Below are positions 47,845 to 60,024 of a stretch of DNA of 64,000 bases, in pieces. A program made the position numbers and the translations under genes. The notes beneath the pieces were generated by a model, which searched no databases, was not told where the DNA came from, and saw only the letters and a program-made list of their open reading frames with translations. Origin of the DNA: Adiantum capillus-veneris (lineage: Eukaryota; Streptophyta; Polypodiopsida; Polypodiales; Pteridaceae); NCBI GenBank assembly GCA_014529385.2, contig CM043966.1, positions 111,238,468 through 111,302,467 on the forward strand, in the 5' to 3' direction. The first letter of the stretch is position 1. Every line of letters starts with the position of its first letter.

Positions 47845-50007
47845 TGTAAGGTCTCTGACCCCAACCAAAAAGAGCACCCTTGTACCATGAAATGATCATA
47901 ATGGAAAAAAGTTACTATTTTTAGCAGTTTTCTGAATTCTGTCAGTGCCATGATGTTTAAAATGTCATAAAGCTTCGAAATGTGAATTAAAATAATTTTT
48001 GTGAAAAATTTTCAAATATAGTAAGTTTTTGGTCACCCGACCCGTCTAGTTTTGACCGTTTCGAAAATCTGCACTTGTACCCCGAATTTGAAAAAAATGC
48101 ATTTTCGGACCCCGAGGGCTGCTAAATATGGCAGGTACTCGGGCCAGTACGTCTTAGTTAGAGCTTTGTATAACAATTTTTGGCATAAAAATCCGACACC
48201 GCCTAAATTTCTCGTCTATTATGCTTATTCCTAGTCGTAATTCTCTATAATTACTCTCTAAATTCTCATTAACCATATTCTATTATGTAATCATCATCCC
48301 ATAGCTGAATTATCAGCCATTCATCATTCTCAATTAATGATTAGAGAATAATTACCAGAATTTTCTCTCTCTAGGCAGTATAGTAATTAATCGGTAAGCT
48401 AGTAATTGTGTAGATTGATGAGAACCACTCTTTCTATCACGCATTAATATTGTAGCTGATTTAAATTCATCTCTGTTATGCATTAAGATATAATTAAGGT
48501 AAGATTAATCTGTCATTAAGTCTCTAAGAGATGGTTTTTCTCACACCTATGCATGCGGTGACTCTGCACCCTCTAATTGCTAGGAAAGAGATTAATCATA
48601 CTTAATTCATCTCTCTAATAATTCCATTAGTGAAATCTTATTATTCTTAATCATGTAAGCCGAGTAATTATCTTTAGAGCCGGTTCCCATAGGATTATGT
48701 GCCATCCTTAATGATTGCTTTATGAAAAATCTAGATCTATCATATAGGAGGGATTAATTAATGTCACTAATCTACCCATTGGACTGTTATGATGCTTGCG
48801 AACCTTAGCTCTTTCTCCAAGCTAATCATTTAAAGTAGTGAGAAATGGCCCCGGTTAAGAGGACTTGCTTCGGTGGTGCCCACGATCGCGAGGCAGGAAC
48901 GAGCAATGTCAACGGGAAGGGGAAGGCTCCCATGGAGAGACAAATACCGGCCATCTCACGGGCCATCGATAAGGAAGGGGAAGAGGTAGATCATATTTTT
49001 ATTCAAGTTTTTTAAACTAACATTGCATATGCTAATTAGGAATGCTCATATCCCCAAACATGTTGGAGAAATCCGACGGAAACCTCGGCATTGAAAGCAT
49101 TGTACATTAAGTTCTAAAGTAGGAAGGAAATGATTGATGGGAATGCTGTTTGCAATAGGAAAGAATGTCTGCTAGGGAAAATTTAGCTCGGCATGTTCAT
49201 TCTATTTCCAATGTTGAATTAGTCATGAACCCCCTCCTGATCACAGGGGCAGAGTTCCTGGTTAAGGGCTCTTGAATCCACGACTGCTGGTTAAGCGGTG
49301 GGAATGTCCATGTCGTGCTTTCTATGCGGTGGACATACCTAGTTGTATGGGCAGCTAGGCGACAACGGGAGGAGTAAACTCTCGCTGGAGGGGGGATGTT
49401 GTACCTCCAGAACATTGGAATTTTAATGAATAAGTTTGAGTAGAATTTTTACTAGAATTCTGTCTTGGTGTTGTTTGCAATACTGCTTGAAGGGTTGTAT
49501 TAACGAACAATGTGATTTGGAATTAAACAAGGAATCTTTATGTTGAACAACCTTTGTGGTAGTAATTAGGTCACACAAGGAAGTGTGAGTGTGGGGGTGG
49601 AAAGTGGGGGGCTTGGCTTAGGTTGCCAATGCCTACGAGATGGGTGGTCCCGATTGGTCGGGAACTCTCTGTCCCCATTGTGCTTACTTCGATATTAGTA
49701 ATACTCATTGCCCCTAGAGCGGTGAAATCTCGAGTGTACGTGCATCTGAAACATGGGGAAAAAGGCGCTCGGGGTTTCTCTCCTCTTGGAAGGTGGGTCT
49801 TAGGATCGCTAGATAGTTCGAGTATGCTTCCTCTACAAGGTGGAGCTAGATCTCCCTGCTAGTAGGTTCGAACTCGATTCACTTTGTGATGAGAGATCGT
49901 CCGCTAGTTGAACCCTGAACCACTTTGTTTGCTTCCACTATAGATCTAGTGGCCACTAGGTTCACCATTAGATCCGCCGTTTGATACGGTGGGGTGGGGA
50001 CCTCACA
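47845..50007 (+). repeat. 5' LTR of element D, promoter deleted
   Basis: 2,163 bp. It lacks the segment corresponding to 51993-52537 of the partner, which holds the TATA box; the junction is near 48196. It carries the small first exon at 48845-48985. Just after the end, TGGTATAAGAGC (50010-50021) is a one-mismatch tRNA-Met primer site. Confidence 0.9.
48845..48985 (+). CDS. Candidate first exon of gag inside the LTR of D
   Basis: 47 codons start MAPVKRT and end in an acidic GEE. GTAGAT follows directly, a fair splice donor in phase 0. Unspliced, the frame stops after nine more codons. The candidate acceptor is TTGGATAG at 50509, after which the frame runs APPIALYLAAQEKKLLL into gag without an ATG of its own. 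The 3' LTR copy is 53185-53337 with a 12-bp duplication, and element F has a counterpart (61767-61928). The split-gag model is inferred. Confidence 0.55.
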
Positions 50008-50509
50008 CCTGGTATAAGAGCTATAGGTTTACAAACTGGAAAATGATGTTGTTCGAAATTTTAAAAACTAAGGGATTGTAGGATAGCTCGTACTCAAAGC
50101 TTGAGCATGATGTTTCCCAGAATAATGACATTGGATTTGTCTAGTGGATTGTCTCCTGAGTGATGTTAAAGAGTTTTACTCGTTGAGCTTGTTGGGATTC
50201 AGTGGGTTTCACATGATGTGTTTTGAGAAGTCGTTGGTGCGACTAGTGCTGGGGTAGGTAGCCTGTTGATGCACATAAAGTTATAAGTATGGATCAAAGC
50301 TCTCGAGTAAAGTTTTTACCATTATTTATCGGACAATTTTGGATGTATTCAATGGAATTTAAATGGTGGAATGGTTAAAATCCTTTGTGATAGATGTATA
50401 GATTAAGTAGGCTTGTTAAGCCCAAAAGTTAAATTTCTTCTTGAGTATGGAAAAGCTTAGGTTCATTTGAGAAGAGTGCTATAGTAATGAGTTTTATACC
50501 ATTGGATAG

Positions 50510-51457
50510 GCACCGCCTATTGCTCTCTACTTGGCAGCGCAAGAGAAGAAGCTCCTCCTTAAACAAGCTCAGCCTCCAACCTTTAAAGGCGAAGGGGAAA
50601 ATGTGGAAAGAGATGCAGAAGTATGGATGGAGGCTATGGATGACTATTTCGAAGTTTCGAGAACTCAACCCGAGAACCAAACCATGCTTGCAATGTTCCG
50701 CTTGTCTAGTGATGCCAAGAACTGGTGGAAACAACATTGCTGGGACTTGGATATCAAGGGATCTTCCCCATCATGGGAAGACATCAAGGCTGCTGTGATG
50801 GAGCGTTACTTACCACCCGCCTATAAAACCTTGAAGATGAACGATTTCTTTTCCCTTCGGCAACTGACTTCATCTATCGAAGAATATTATTCAAAGTTTG
50901 TCACTCTTCGGAGATATGCTCCTAAGATGACATTGGAACAACAGGTAGCACGGTTTTGCCAAGGACTCGTCAACCCCCTGAACAACCGACTAGAAGCTCT
51001 CAGGCCAGTAACTTTGTAAGATGCCTTGCTAAGGGCCAAACCGTTAGCTAAAGAGATTCAGAGGACTACCCAAGATAGTGAATACTATTTGTCAAAGAGG
51101 GCCAGGACAGACAACTAGAGTAACAGACCAATCAACCCTACATACAACCATCGTCCGGTAGTAGCTACCATGACAGCTACCGAGTTTCCCAATATAAGAT
51201 GCTTTGAGTGCCAGGAGTATGGACATTACAAAAGTCGATGTCCAAAAAGGATTTCCCAAACATCCGGTGCTAATAATGTACCTCTGAACGCCAACGGGCG
51301 AGGTCAACCAAACGGAAGAGGAGGCCGAGGAAGAGGAAACATAGGACAAGGAAGTAGAGCTTTCGCTAATGCCGTAGTGAGACAACCAACTGTGGGTGAT
51401 GAAGCTGATGAGAGAGCAGCAATGTATGATGCAACTGCTAATCCTAGTGAGCAATAA
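50510..51457 (+). pseudogene. Gag of element D, with in-frame stops
   Basis: The frame opens after TAG at 50507-50509 and has no ATG near its start. Residues QAQPPTFKGEGENVERDAEVW, NWWKQHCWDLD and FFSLRQLTSSIEEYYSKF fit the plant gypsy gag domain. A TAA at 51017-51019 and a further stop near 51115 break it. The same frame then continues to CFECQEYGHYKSRC, a CCHC knuckle, and a GRG-rich tail to 51457. Protein function is RNA binding and particle assembly; this copy is probably dead. Confidence 0.8.
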
Positions 51458-51629
51458 ATCAAGCACCAGAATCTCATCAAAGTTCAGCAGAATAAGACGC
51501 ATAAAGCTAAAGAGTACTCTATTATCAAAGGATATCTTTACTTTGGACAAAGGATATATGTACCTAAGTAGTTAGCATAGAGTTTATCCAGATGTATTCT
51601 TGAGATGAGGAAATCTCAAATTTTTCACC

Positions 51630-51639
51630 TTGGGGTGGT
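51630..51639 (+). other. Purine-rich tract before the 3' LTR of D
   Basis: TTGGGGTGGT lies directly before the TG of the LTR. It is an imperfect purine tract. Confidence 0.6.
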
Positions 51640-54387
51640 TGTAAGGTCTCTGACCCCAACCAAAAAGAGCACCCTTGTACCATGAAATGATCATAATGGA
51701 AAAAAGTTACTATTTTTAGCAGTTTTACGAATTCTGTCAGTGCCATGATGTTTAAAATGTCATAAAGCTTCGAAATGTGAATTAAAATAATTTTTGTGAA
51801 AAATTTTCAAATATAGTAAGTTTTTGGTCACCCTACCCGTCTAGTTTTGACCTTCTCAAAAATCTGCACCTGTACCCCGAATTTGAAAAAAATGCATTTT
51901 CGGAGCCCGGGGGCTGCTAAATATGGTAGGTACTCGGGCCAGTATGTCTTAGTTAGAGCTTCGTATAGCAGTTTTCGGCATCAAAATCCGACTCGTATGA
52001 CCCGTTTTACCGTAGAACCAATTTTCCTAAAAATTGTCCGGGGACGTACCGGGGGCCCGAGGCTGTGTGGGAACAGGTTCCAGCCCACTCCAGACCATCT
52101 TTAGCAGCTAGGGGGCACCCTCTTGCTTTGTGGGAGTCTTGGGAAAGATGCCAAGCCAGCAACTCACTCTCAGAACCAGTTAACCAAGCCAACCTGACAC
52201 TTGGTGGGCAGGGAACTGGACTTGCCATGCTTAACTGGAGAAGCTCCCAGATGCAATTAGCAACTCAGATCGATTTTCAGCCTGTAGGAGCCTATTTAAA
52301 GACCTGCACACACACACATACATATGCTCACACACACAGTGCACACACATACACACCTACACACACTCTGGGAAGGTGATGCCGGAACACACACCTTTTG
52401 AAGGAGAAGCAAGGAGGGAGGTGCTGTCGAATTCTCGCCTCAAGAAGCTCGATTAGATCAGAGAATCGAGAGGATTATCAGCCCTTAATCATGGTAACCA
52501 CGGTTTAATTAATGTTTTCTGCAAAATCCTTTTCATTACCGCCTAAATTTCTCATCTATTATGCTTATTCCTAGTCGTAATTCTCTATAATTACTCTCTA
52601 AATTCTCATTAACCATATTCTATTATGTAATCATCATCCCATAGCTGAATTATCAGCCATTCATCATTCTCAATTAATGATTAGAGAATAATTACCAGAA
52701 TTTTCTCTCTCTAGGCAGTATAGTAATTAATCGATAAGCTAGTAATTGTGTAGATTGATGAGAACCACTCTTTCTATCACGCATTAATATTGTAGCTGAT
52801 TTAGATTTATCTCTGTTATGCATTAAGATATAGTTAAGGTAAGATTAATCTGTCATTAAGTCTCTAAGAGATGGTTTTTCTCACACCTATGCATGCGGTG
52901 ACTCTGCACCCTCTAATTGCTAGGAAAGAGATTAATCATAATTAATTCATCTCTCTAATAATTCCATTAGTGAAATCCTATTATTCTTAATCATGTAAGC
53001 CGAGTAATTATCTTTAGAGCCGGTTCCCATAGGATTATGTGCCATCCTTAATGATTGCTTTATGAAAAATCTAGATCTATCATATAGGAGGGATTAATTA
53101 ATGTCACTAATCTACCCATTGGACTGTTATGATGCTTGCGAACCTTAGCTCTTTCTCCAAGCTAATCATTTAAAGTAGTGAGAAATGGCCCCGGTTATGG
53201 CCCCGGTTAAGAGGACTCGCTTTGGTGGTGCCCACGATCGCGAGGCAAGAACAAGCAATGTCAACGGGAAGGGGAAGGCTCCCATGGAGGGACAAATACA
53301 GGCCATCTCACGGGCCATCGATGAAGAAGGGGAAGAGGTAGATCATATTTTTATTCAAGTTGTTTAAACTAACATTGCATATGCTAATTAGGAATGCTCA
53401 TATCCCCAAACATGTTGGAGAAATCCGACGGAAACCTCGGCATTGAAAGCATTGTACATTAAGTTCTAAAGTAGGAAGGAAATGATTGATGGGAATGCTG
53501 TTTGCAATAGGAAAGAATGTTTGCTAGGGAAAATTTAGCTCGGCATGTTCATTCTATTTCCAATGTTGAATTAGTCATGAACCCCCTCTTGATCAGAGGG
53601 GCAGAGTTCCTGGTTAAGGGCTCTTGAATCCACGAATGCTGGTTAAGCGGTGGATACCCATGTCTGCTGGTTAAGCGGTGGGAATGTCCATGTCATGCTT
53701 TCTATGCGGTGGACATACCTAGTTGTATGGGCAGCTAGGCGACAACGGGAGGAGTAAACTCTCGTTGGAGGGGGGATGTTGTACCTCCAGAACATTGGAA
53801 TTTTAATGAATAAGTTTGAGTAGAAATTTTACTAGAATTCTGTCTTGGTGTTGTTTGCAATACTGGTTGAAGGGTTGTATTAACGAACAATGTGATTCGG
53901 AATTAAACAAGGAATCTTTATGTTGAACAACCTTTGTGGTAGTAATTAGGTCACACAAGGAAGTGTGAGTGTGGGGGTGGAAAGTGGGGGGCTTGGCTCA
54001 GGTTGCCAATGCCTACGAGATGGGTGGTCCCGATTGGTCGGGAACTCTCTGTCCCCATTGTGCTTACTTCGATATTAGTAATACTCATTGCCCCTAGAGC
54101 GGTGAAATCTCAAGTGTACGTGCATCTAAAACATGGGGAAAAAGGCGCTCGGGGTTTCTCTCCTCTTGGAAGGTGGGTCTTAGGATCACTAGATAGTTCG
54201 AGTACGCTTCCCCTGCGAGGTGGAGCTAGATCTCCCTGCTAGTAGGCTCGAACTCGATTCACTTTGTGATGAGAGATCATCCGCTAGTTGAACCCTGAAC
54301 CACTTTGTTTGCTTCCGCTATAGATCTAGTGGCCACCAGGTTCACCATCAGATCCGCCGTTTGATACGGTGGGGTGGGGACCTCACA
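51640..54387 (+). repeat. 3' LTR of element D, full length
   Basis: 2,748 bp, TG...CA. It includes the 545-bp promoter segment missing from the 5' copy, a CA-rich stretch (52305-52370) and the small exon (53185-53337). Short internal duplications (a 12-bp one at 53185 and one at 53638-53690) distinguish it from the 5' LTR. Confidence 0.9.
52293..52300 (+). promoter_or_regulatory. TATA box in the LTR of D
   Basis: CCTATTTAAAGACC preceded by CAGCCTGTAGGAG. Element F has the related arrangement CAGCCTGTGAG then CCTATAAATATGACC on the minus strand, which supports a conserved promoter. Only the 3' LTR of D retains it. Confidence 0.65.
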
Positions 54388-54392
54388 TATGC

Positions 54393-54911
54393 TAAGCAAG
54401 AAGAGTGATGATAAGTGAGAAACTATTTCTTTCTCCCATGGAATGATTCTTCTTCTTCTTGCCTACCCTCATTCACCTGCTAGCTCTCTCCACCTTCGAA
54501 GGTGTTTGGGGCCTTGGGACTGAGGCTTGGGATAGTTAATTCTTTTTGCAAATTTTATGTTAATCTCATGATGCATGAAGCTTTCCATCTTCATAGCATC
54601 ACCAAGGTCACAAGGAACACAAAGATTGTATTGTAACAAAGTCTCTCTTGATGGGAGAATCTATAATAAAAATGTCTTTTAGAGGAGGGGGGACCGGCTT
54701 CAAGTAAATCCGGTCCTCATCTATGGTCATGTTCTCTAATACTCTCTCTCTTGCAAAAATATTATTCACGCCAAGTTAATTAAGTACTATGTTTATGTTG
54801 CTACCATCAATTAAGTTCACCCTCCAAGTTCTCAAAGTAATCTAAAAAACATGCTCACTCTAATTCTTTGAATTCCGCTATTCTCAAATTTCATAGGCTA
54901 TTCCCATTACA
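54393..54911 (+). repeat. 5' LTR of element E, second segment
   Basis: Continues the LTR after the D insertion and ends ...CCCATTACA before the primer site. Together the two pieces give an LTR of about 1.6 kb. No gene. Confidence 0.75.
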
Positions 54912-54912
54912 T

Positions 54913-54924
54913 TGGTATCAGAGA
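54913..54924 (+). other. Primer-binding site of element E
   Basis: TGGTATCAGAGA, eleven of twelve bases matching the tRNA-Met site, begins one base after the LTR. Confidence 0.8.
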
Positions 54925-55655
54925 ATTTGGTTTCTCTTTTCTTGCTTAAGAAGAGAGGTCCTTAAGTATCCCATGAATGGTTGTTTTTGTTAATTATATT
55001 AGGGTAAGTGGGACTGGGATCTATTATCGGTTTTGTTGAGCCAACTATGTGGGATATGATGCACACTTTGGGAGCTTTGGTCTTAATAATGGGGTTTTTT
55101 TAGACTTGCCTACGGCTTTACCATTATTGAGCCATAATACGTTTAGAAGGAGCTTTCCTTCCGTAATTCTACTATGTTAGATCCACCCCACTACTCTCTA
55201 TAATTACCCAATTCTTGTCGTGGGTGTAGATACTTAAGTGCTTATTTTCAAAGGCTAAGAGGAGTAGCAACTAAGGTTTTGAATTGCCAAAGGATACAAC
55301 AAGTAAACACATAAGTCGTATAATTAGCTTGGCTGACAATAACCAAGGGAGTAGAATGAACATTGATAACTTTAATTTTGCACATGAAGGTGCTAATCAT
55401 GATGCTCCATGTTTATCAATTATCTTGTTACTAGGTTGCATCAAGATATGGTCAACCCTACTTTGCAAACCAAATTTACCCAATAACTTCATTCTTATGG
55501 GATTTCCCTTCCTCTCCAAGAGGAGAGAGAGTTTAGGAGGCCTCTCGATGAGACTCCAAAAACAAAACTCTCTCCCATAAGAGAGGATGAATCCAAAGAA
55601 CGAGAAATAAGTGAATCCCTAAGTTCCTCTCAAGAGGAAACTTAGGGATTCACTA
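54925..55655 (+). other. Leader of element E, no gene
   Basis: Untranslated leader. A 98-codon frame at 55284 has no recognisable content. Confidence 0.5.
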
Positions 55656-56720
55656 TTGTCAACTCCTCCCAAGAGAAAACGGTCAACCCATAGTCCTTCT
55701 CGTCATTCCAAAAGGGAAGCAAGGAAACAAAGGAAGAAAAAGGCAAGAAAGAGGTCACCCTCTTCTCCTTCTTCTTCACCTTCCTCCTCTTCCGACGAAA
55801 GAAATAGTTATTCTCCTAAAGAATACAAGAGGAAATGACATTGTAAAACTTATCCTGCATGGCGAAGGTACCAAAAGCTTAAGAAATTCAAAGGGGGAGG
55901 AAAGAGTATCTCTTTTCTCACCTATGATGGCACCTTTGATGCCACCAACAAAGTATTGGCCTTCATCCAACAATTTGATGAGACCTTTGGAGACGAGCGC
56001 TTCACAAAATCCTCCAAGCTACACCATGTAGCTATGCACTTCCAAAAATCGGCTCTTCAATGGTGGGCTAGCCTTCGGCAACAGTGAAGCCCCAAAGACA
56101 TGGAAAAATCTATGAGTTTTCATCGTGAAGCAATTCCTTGCAAGCGATGCAAAGGACAAATTGCTCATGGAATGGCAGAGTTTGAGGATTCTCTCTCATG
56201 AGTCTATTCATAAATATGTGGACAAGTTTTGGGATTTACATCTCAAGGCTACTCTCTTTCAAAAGATAGACTTCGCCGAGCAAAAGAAACAATTTTGTGC
56301 AAGATTACTACCTAAAGAAATGACCGAGTATGTCAACTCCCAATGGCCTGGTTCTATCACTGAATTAATCCACCACACCATGGTTGCTTCCCGCATCAAT
56401 TTCCAACAAGAGTCTAGACGGAATGTCAAACCCATGGAAAGCAAAGACAAAAATGATGCAAAGGGAAAAACCAATGCCCAAAATTCTTCCTAAGGCACTT
56501 CTTACAACAACAACAATAGGTCTAAGGATAAGGGAGTTTACAAAGATAAAAACAAACTCTCTCATGAAGAGCTTGAAGCTTTTTGCAAGGACCATAAGTG
56601 TTTTAAGTGTGGGGAGCAAGGACATGGCTGTCGTTCTTGCCCCAAGAAAAATGCTCGCAATGAGACTCCTTAGGCTTCCACCGTCGAAACTCCAAAAGAG
56701 GATGCTCATTGCAAATGATC
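55656..56720 (+). pseudogene. Gag remnant of element E
   Basis: The start is MSTPPKRKRSTHSPSRHSKR, followed by a basic, serine-rich region. The gag domain continues as FLTYDGTFDATNKVLAFIQQ, HFQKSALQWWASL and, in another frame, MEWQSLRILSHESIHKYVDK. A CCHC knuckle CFKCGEQGHGCRSC lies at about 56611-56652. At least two frame changes and several stops separate these parts. Confidence 0.82.
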
Positions 56721-56739
56721 AAGGTTAGGCCACCAAGTT

Positions 56740-57145
56740 AGGAATTCAAGGTTTTGAGATGGAAGATATTGTAACTGCCAATGCAGCTTTCAAGGGATAG
56801 CAAGCCTCCTCTACTCCCTTGATTGGGAAGTTGAGGCTTCATGTCCAAATCTACGTCCACAAAGAAGACTTCTTTTTACCTCTCCAACATGAGGATGTTA
56901 TCCTAGGGGCACCATGGTTCAACCGCATGGCTGCCAACATGAAGTTCCTTGAAAGGAGAATCTTTTTCACCTACAGGGAAAAGAGCATGTACATAGATGA
57001 TAATGAGTCGGGGAATGCCATATCCCATGTAAATATGCTTGCTTTTGATAAGTCAATTAAAAGCTCTATTTTTGTGTACATAATTTTTGTTAGAGAATTT
57101 GTAAATGATTCTAATGTTTTCACAACAAGTAGAAAAGGGAATTAA
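56740..57145 (+). pseudogene. Protease remnant of element E
   Basis: The segment KLRLHVQIYVHKEDFFLP and EDVILGAPWFNRM is the C-terminal half of a gypsy retropepsin. The active-site DSG part is not readable upstream, so the domain is incomplete. Confidence 0.65.
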
Positions 57146-57219
57146 AAAGAATTAGAGTTGTCTAATTTCCTAAATGGATTCCAAGATGTTTTCATTGATG
57201 ACATCCCTAGTGAGCTACC

Positions 57220-57620
57220 TCCAAAATGAGGGGATCATAACCATGCAATAGAGCTTCTACTAGTAAGCTCACCGCCTAATAAACCTCCTTACTGAGTTTC
57301 ACAAGTTCAACAAGAGGAGATCATAAGACAAGTGCATGAATTGGTGGAAAAAGGAATGGTGAGGCCTAGCTCCTCTCCATTCTGTTCACCAGTACTTTTA
57401 GTGAAAAATAAAGGTGGCACATATCACATGTGTGTCGACTATAGAGCACTAAATAGGATCACTATATAAAAAAAAAGATTTCCAGTACAGTGGGAAGAAT
57501 ATCTATTTCATAAGTTACAAGTTTTGGGCTGACAAATGCTCTAACCGCATTCAAACTCATGATGGACAAAATATTTAGGCCACTCAAATTCTCTTGAGGA
57601 GTACAAGTGACACCTTCAAG
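57220..57620 (+). pseudogene. Reverse transcriptase remnant of element E, internally deleted
   Basis: The frame reads [32 protein letters not shown] and [12 protein letters not shown]. It then jumps to FGLTNALTAFKLMMDKIFRP with the intervening palm region missing. The catalytic YxDD segment is lost. Confidence 0.8.
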
Positions 57621-57634
57621 TAATATTTCAAGTT

Positions 57635-58320
57635 GTGAGAGAGAATAAGATTTTCATTAATCAAAAGAAAAGTGAATTTTTCCTACAAGAGATTCAATAT
57701 TTAGGTCACATTATCTCTCAAGATCGTATCCGTACGGATCCATCAATGTTGGAGGTAATGAAAGCATGGCCTAATCCAAGGAATCTACATGTGCTAAGAA
57801 GATTTATTGGTATGTGTGCATACTATAGATGCTTCATAGCAAAATTCTCTCAAATAGCAGGACCATTGCATGACTTAACAAAGAAGAACATTAAGTACTC
57901 ATGGACTACTAAAGAACAAAATGCTTTTGACAAGCTCAAAGAGAAGCTTATCTCTCAACCATTCCTCATGCTTCTAGATCCCTCAAAGACATTTGAGGTC
58001 CATGTGATGCTTGTGTTGATTGCATTGGAGCAGTTTTTCTTCAAGAAGGGCATACCATAGCATACGAGAGTCAAAGTTGCAATGTCGATGAAGGGATCTT
58101 GGGCATATACAAAAAAGAGCTTACAGCTGTTCTACGTGTCCTAGACACATGTAGCACTATCTCTTCGGGGCTCCATTCATCCTACGAATGGGTCACAAAG
58201 TCTGAAGTACTTCATGTGACGAAAACCAAGCTTTCCGACAAACAAATCATATTACTTACATTGCTGGCAAGCACAATCAAGTGGTCGATGCACTTTCACA
58301 ATAGCCAAGGGTAAATGTGG
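57635..58320 (+). pseudogene. Reverse transcriptase thumb and RNase H remnant of element E
   Basis: The text FLQEIQYLGHIISQDRI, MKAWPNPRNLHVLRRFIGM and PFLMLLDPSKTFEVHV is standard gypsy connection and RNase H start. The rest of RNase H (YKKELTAVLRVLDT) follows in another frame and is truncated. Confidence 0.83.
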
Positions 58321-58559
58321 TGTCTATAGCAACTAAAAATGATCTATCTTTTATGATAGATGAGTATGCTACTGAACAAGACTTTAAGTAGGTAATTACA
58401 ACCTTTGCATTAGGGAAGAAAAAAAGATCCATTAACCTTGAAGGATAGTTATCTTCCAAACATCAATAGGCTATGTGTTACTCACCCATACAATAAGAAA
58501 GTAATGTATGAATCCCATGCTTCTCCTTATATGGGGCAAAGAAGGATTCCATAATCTAC

Positions 58560-59330
58560 TCTCAAGGAGCAAAAATGTATTTATGTTGATCTACCATGAA
58601 AAGTAAGCATACAAGAGTATATTTCAAAATGCATGGTGTACCAAAAATTGAAATTTGATCGAGGGAAACAAATTGGATTGTTTCAGAAGACAGGCTTAGC
58701 AAGAAAACACACTCTATGCCTGTCAAACAGACTATTAAGGCACATAAAACGGTAACCCTCATTAGATCTCAAATTTTCAAGTATCATGGCATGCCAAAAT
58801 CCATAGTGTCTGACAAAGATCCTAGAATGACCAGTAATTTCTAGAAGGGTCTCTTTGAGAATCTAGGAAGTAGATTAAATTTCTCGTTTGGCCTATCATC
58901 CACAAACGGATGACCAAAGGGAAATAACTAATCTAACGATTCTTGAATCTACCAAAAGCCTATGTCATGGAAGTAGATCAATGTTCTCAATGAGAGAAGT
59001 ACCTACCTCTTATAAAGTATGTATACAATGACATTGTACATATATACTTCTATGGAAAAAGCACCTTTCGATGTTAAAGAGGGAATATCCAAAAGTCCCT
59101 TACTACTTAAAGTATATGAGAAGATCTTCGCTGCTCATGAATATAGCCGAGACTCGCAAGAAGGGTTGTTGCTAATAAGCACAAAAGAGCCTTACCCTTT
59201 AAGAAAAATGATTGGGTCTTGCTAAAGTTTCTCAAGGCTCATCTAAGGCATACTACAGATAAGATTCTTATGGGCCACCAAGAGTATTTTGCTAAACTAG
59301 CAAAAAGATTCTATGGTCCTTTTTAAATTC
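58560..59330 (+). pseudogene. Integrase remnant of element E
   Basis: A broken zinc domain (ISKCMVYQKLKFDRGKQIG, second Cys of the pair changed to Tyr) precedes a core with KYHGMPKSIVSDKDPRM, which holds the second catalytic Asp. Stops are frequent, and the third acidic residue is not identifiable. The C-terminal GPF part lies around 59290-59400. Confidence 0.75.
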
Positions 59331-59344
59331 TTAAGCCAATCACT

Positions 59345-59640
59345 GTGATGGTTTATCAATTAAAGCTTCCCAACCATTGTCTCATTCAAAAAGCTAACCA
59401 TGTGAGTCTACTCAAGCCTTACAGAGGAGAGCCACAAAAAGAACCAATAGTGGAGGACCTGCTAGAGATCAAAGATCAAGAAGAGGTGTTGCAACCCCAA
59501 TCAATTCTTCGACACGAAGAAAAGGTACTAAGAAACGATAAGATTGTCCAATGATATCTTGTTAAGTTTAATAATTATCCTTCTAAAGATGCTAAATGGA
59601 TGCAAGGAACCTAGCTTAAGGAAATAGGAACCTTGTCAAC
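59345..59640 (+). pseudogene. Integrase C-terminus and chromodomain-like remnant of element E
   Basis: KLPNHCLIQKANHVSLLKPY is the integrase end, then ILRHEEKVLRNDKIVQ, a stop, and YLVKFNNYPSKDAKWMQ. That second block is the usual chromodomain form, which in chromoviruses guides integration to marked chromatin. One stop and mutations make it non-functional. Confidence 0.72.
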
Positions 59641-60024
59641 ACTTACAATGCTAAACTAGAGTAAGCAAATGAAAATTCATTTTAAATGAACAATGTTTTT
59701 GTCTTATGAGACTCGTTTTCTTTATTTTATTATGCACAAAATTTAAGATGTATGCATGCTTAGGATCGTGTTTGTGGCGAGGATGTCTCCCAAACACCAA
59801 GTAGAACTTATCACTCTACTTTGGAAGTATGATATGGACTAAAGAGCAGACATGCTTGCGGCAAATAAGTCTCCCGATAACCAAATGGATTAGTCATCCA
59901 TTCTGGAATGATGTTGTAGGGTAAAAAGGGATCCTCTACCCGCTAAGAAACATGGACTAATGACAAAGGCTTCATCTTCTCTACCTCCTAGTTGAGGACG
60001 ACTATGATTTCAAGAGAGAGGTAA
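59641..60024 (+). other. Element E 3' untranslated region and purine tract
   Basis: No gene. AAGAGAGAGGTAA (60012-60024) next to the 3' LTR is a plausible polypurine tract. Confidence 0.6.

Larger units (their letters stand above)
47845..54387 (+). mobile_element. Element D: gag-only LTR retrotransposon (TR-GAG type)
   Basis: Long LTRs (47845-50007 and 51640-54387), an imperfect primer site and perfect TATGC duplications (47840-47844 and 54388-54392). The 1.6-kb interior encodes only gag with a zinc knuckle; there is no room for pol. This matches the class of terminal-repeat elements with a GAG domain, which need enzymes from a relative. It lies within the 5' LTR of element E. Confidence 0.9.
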
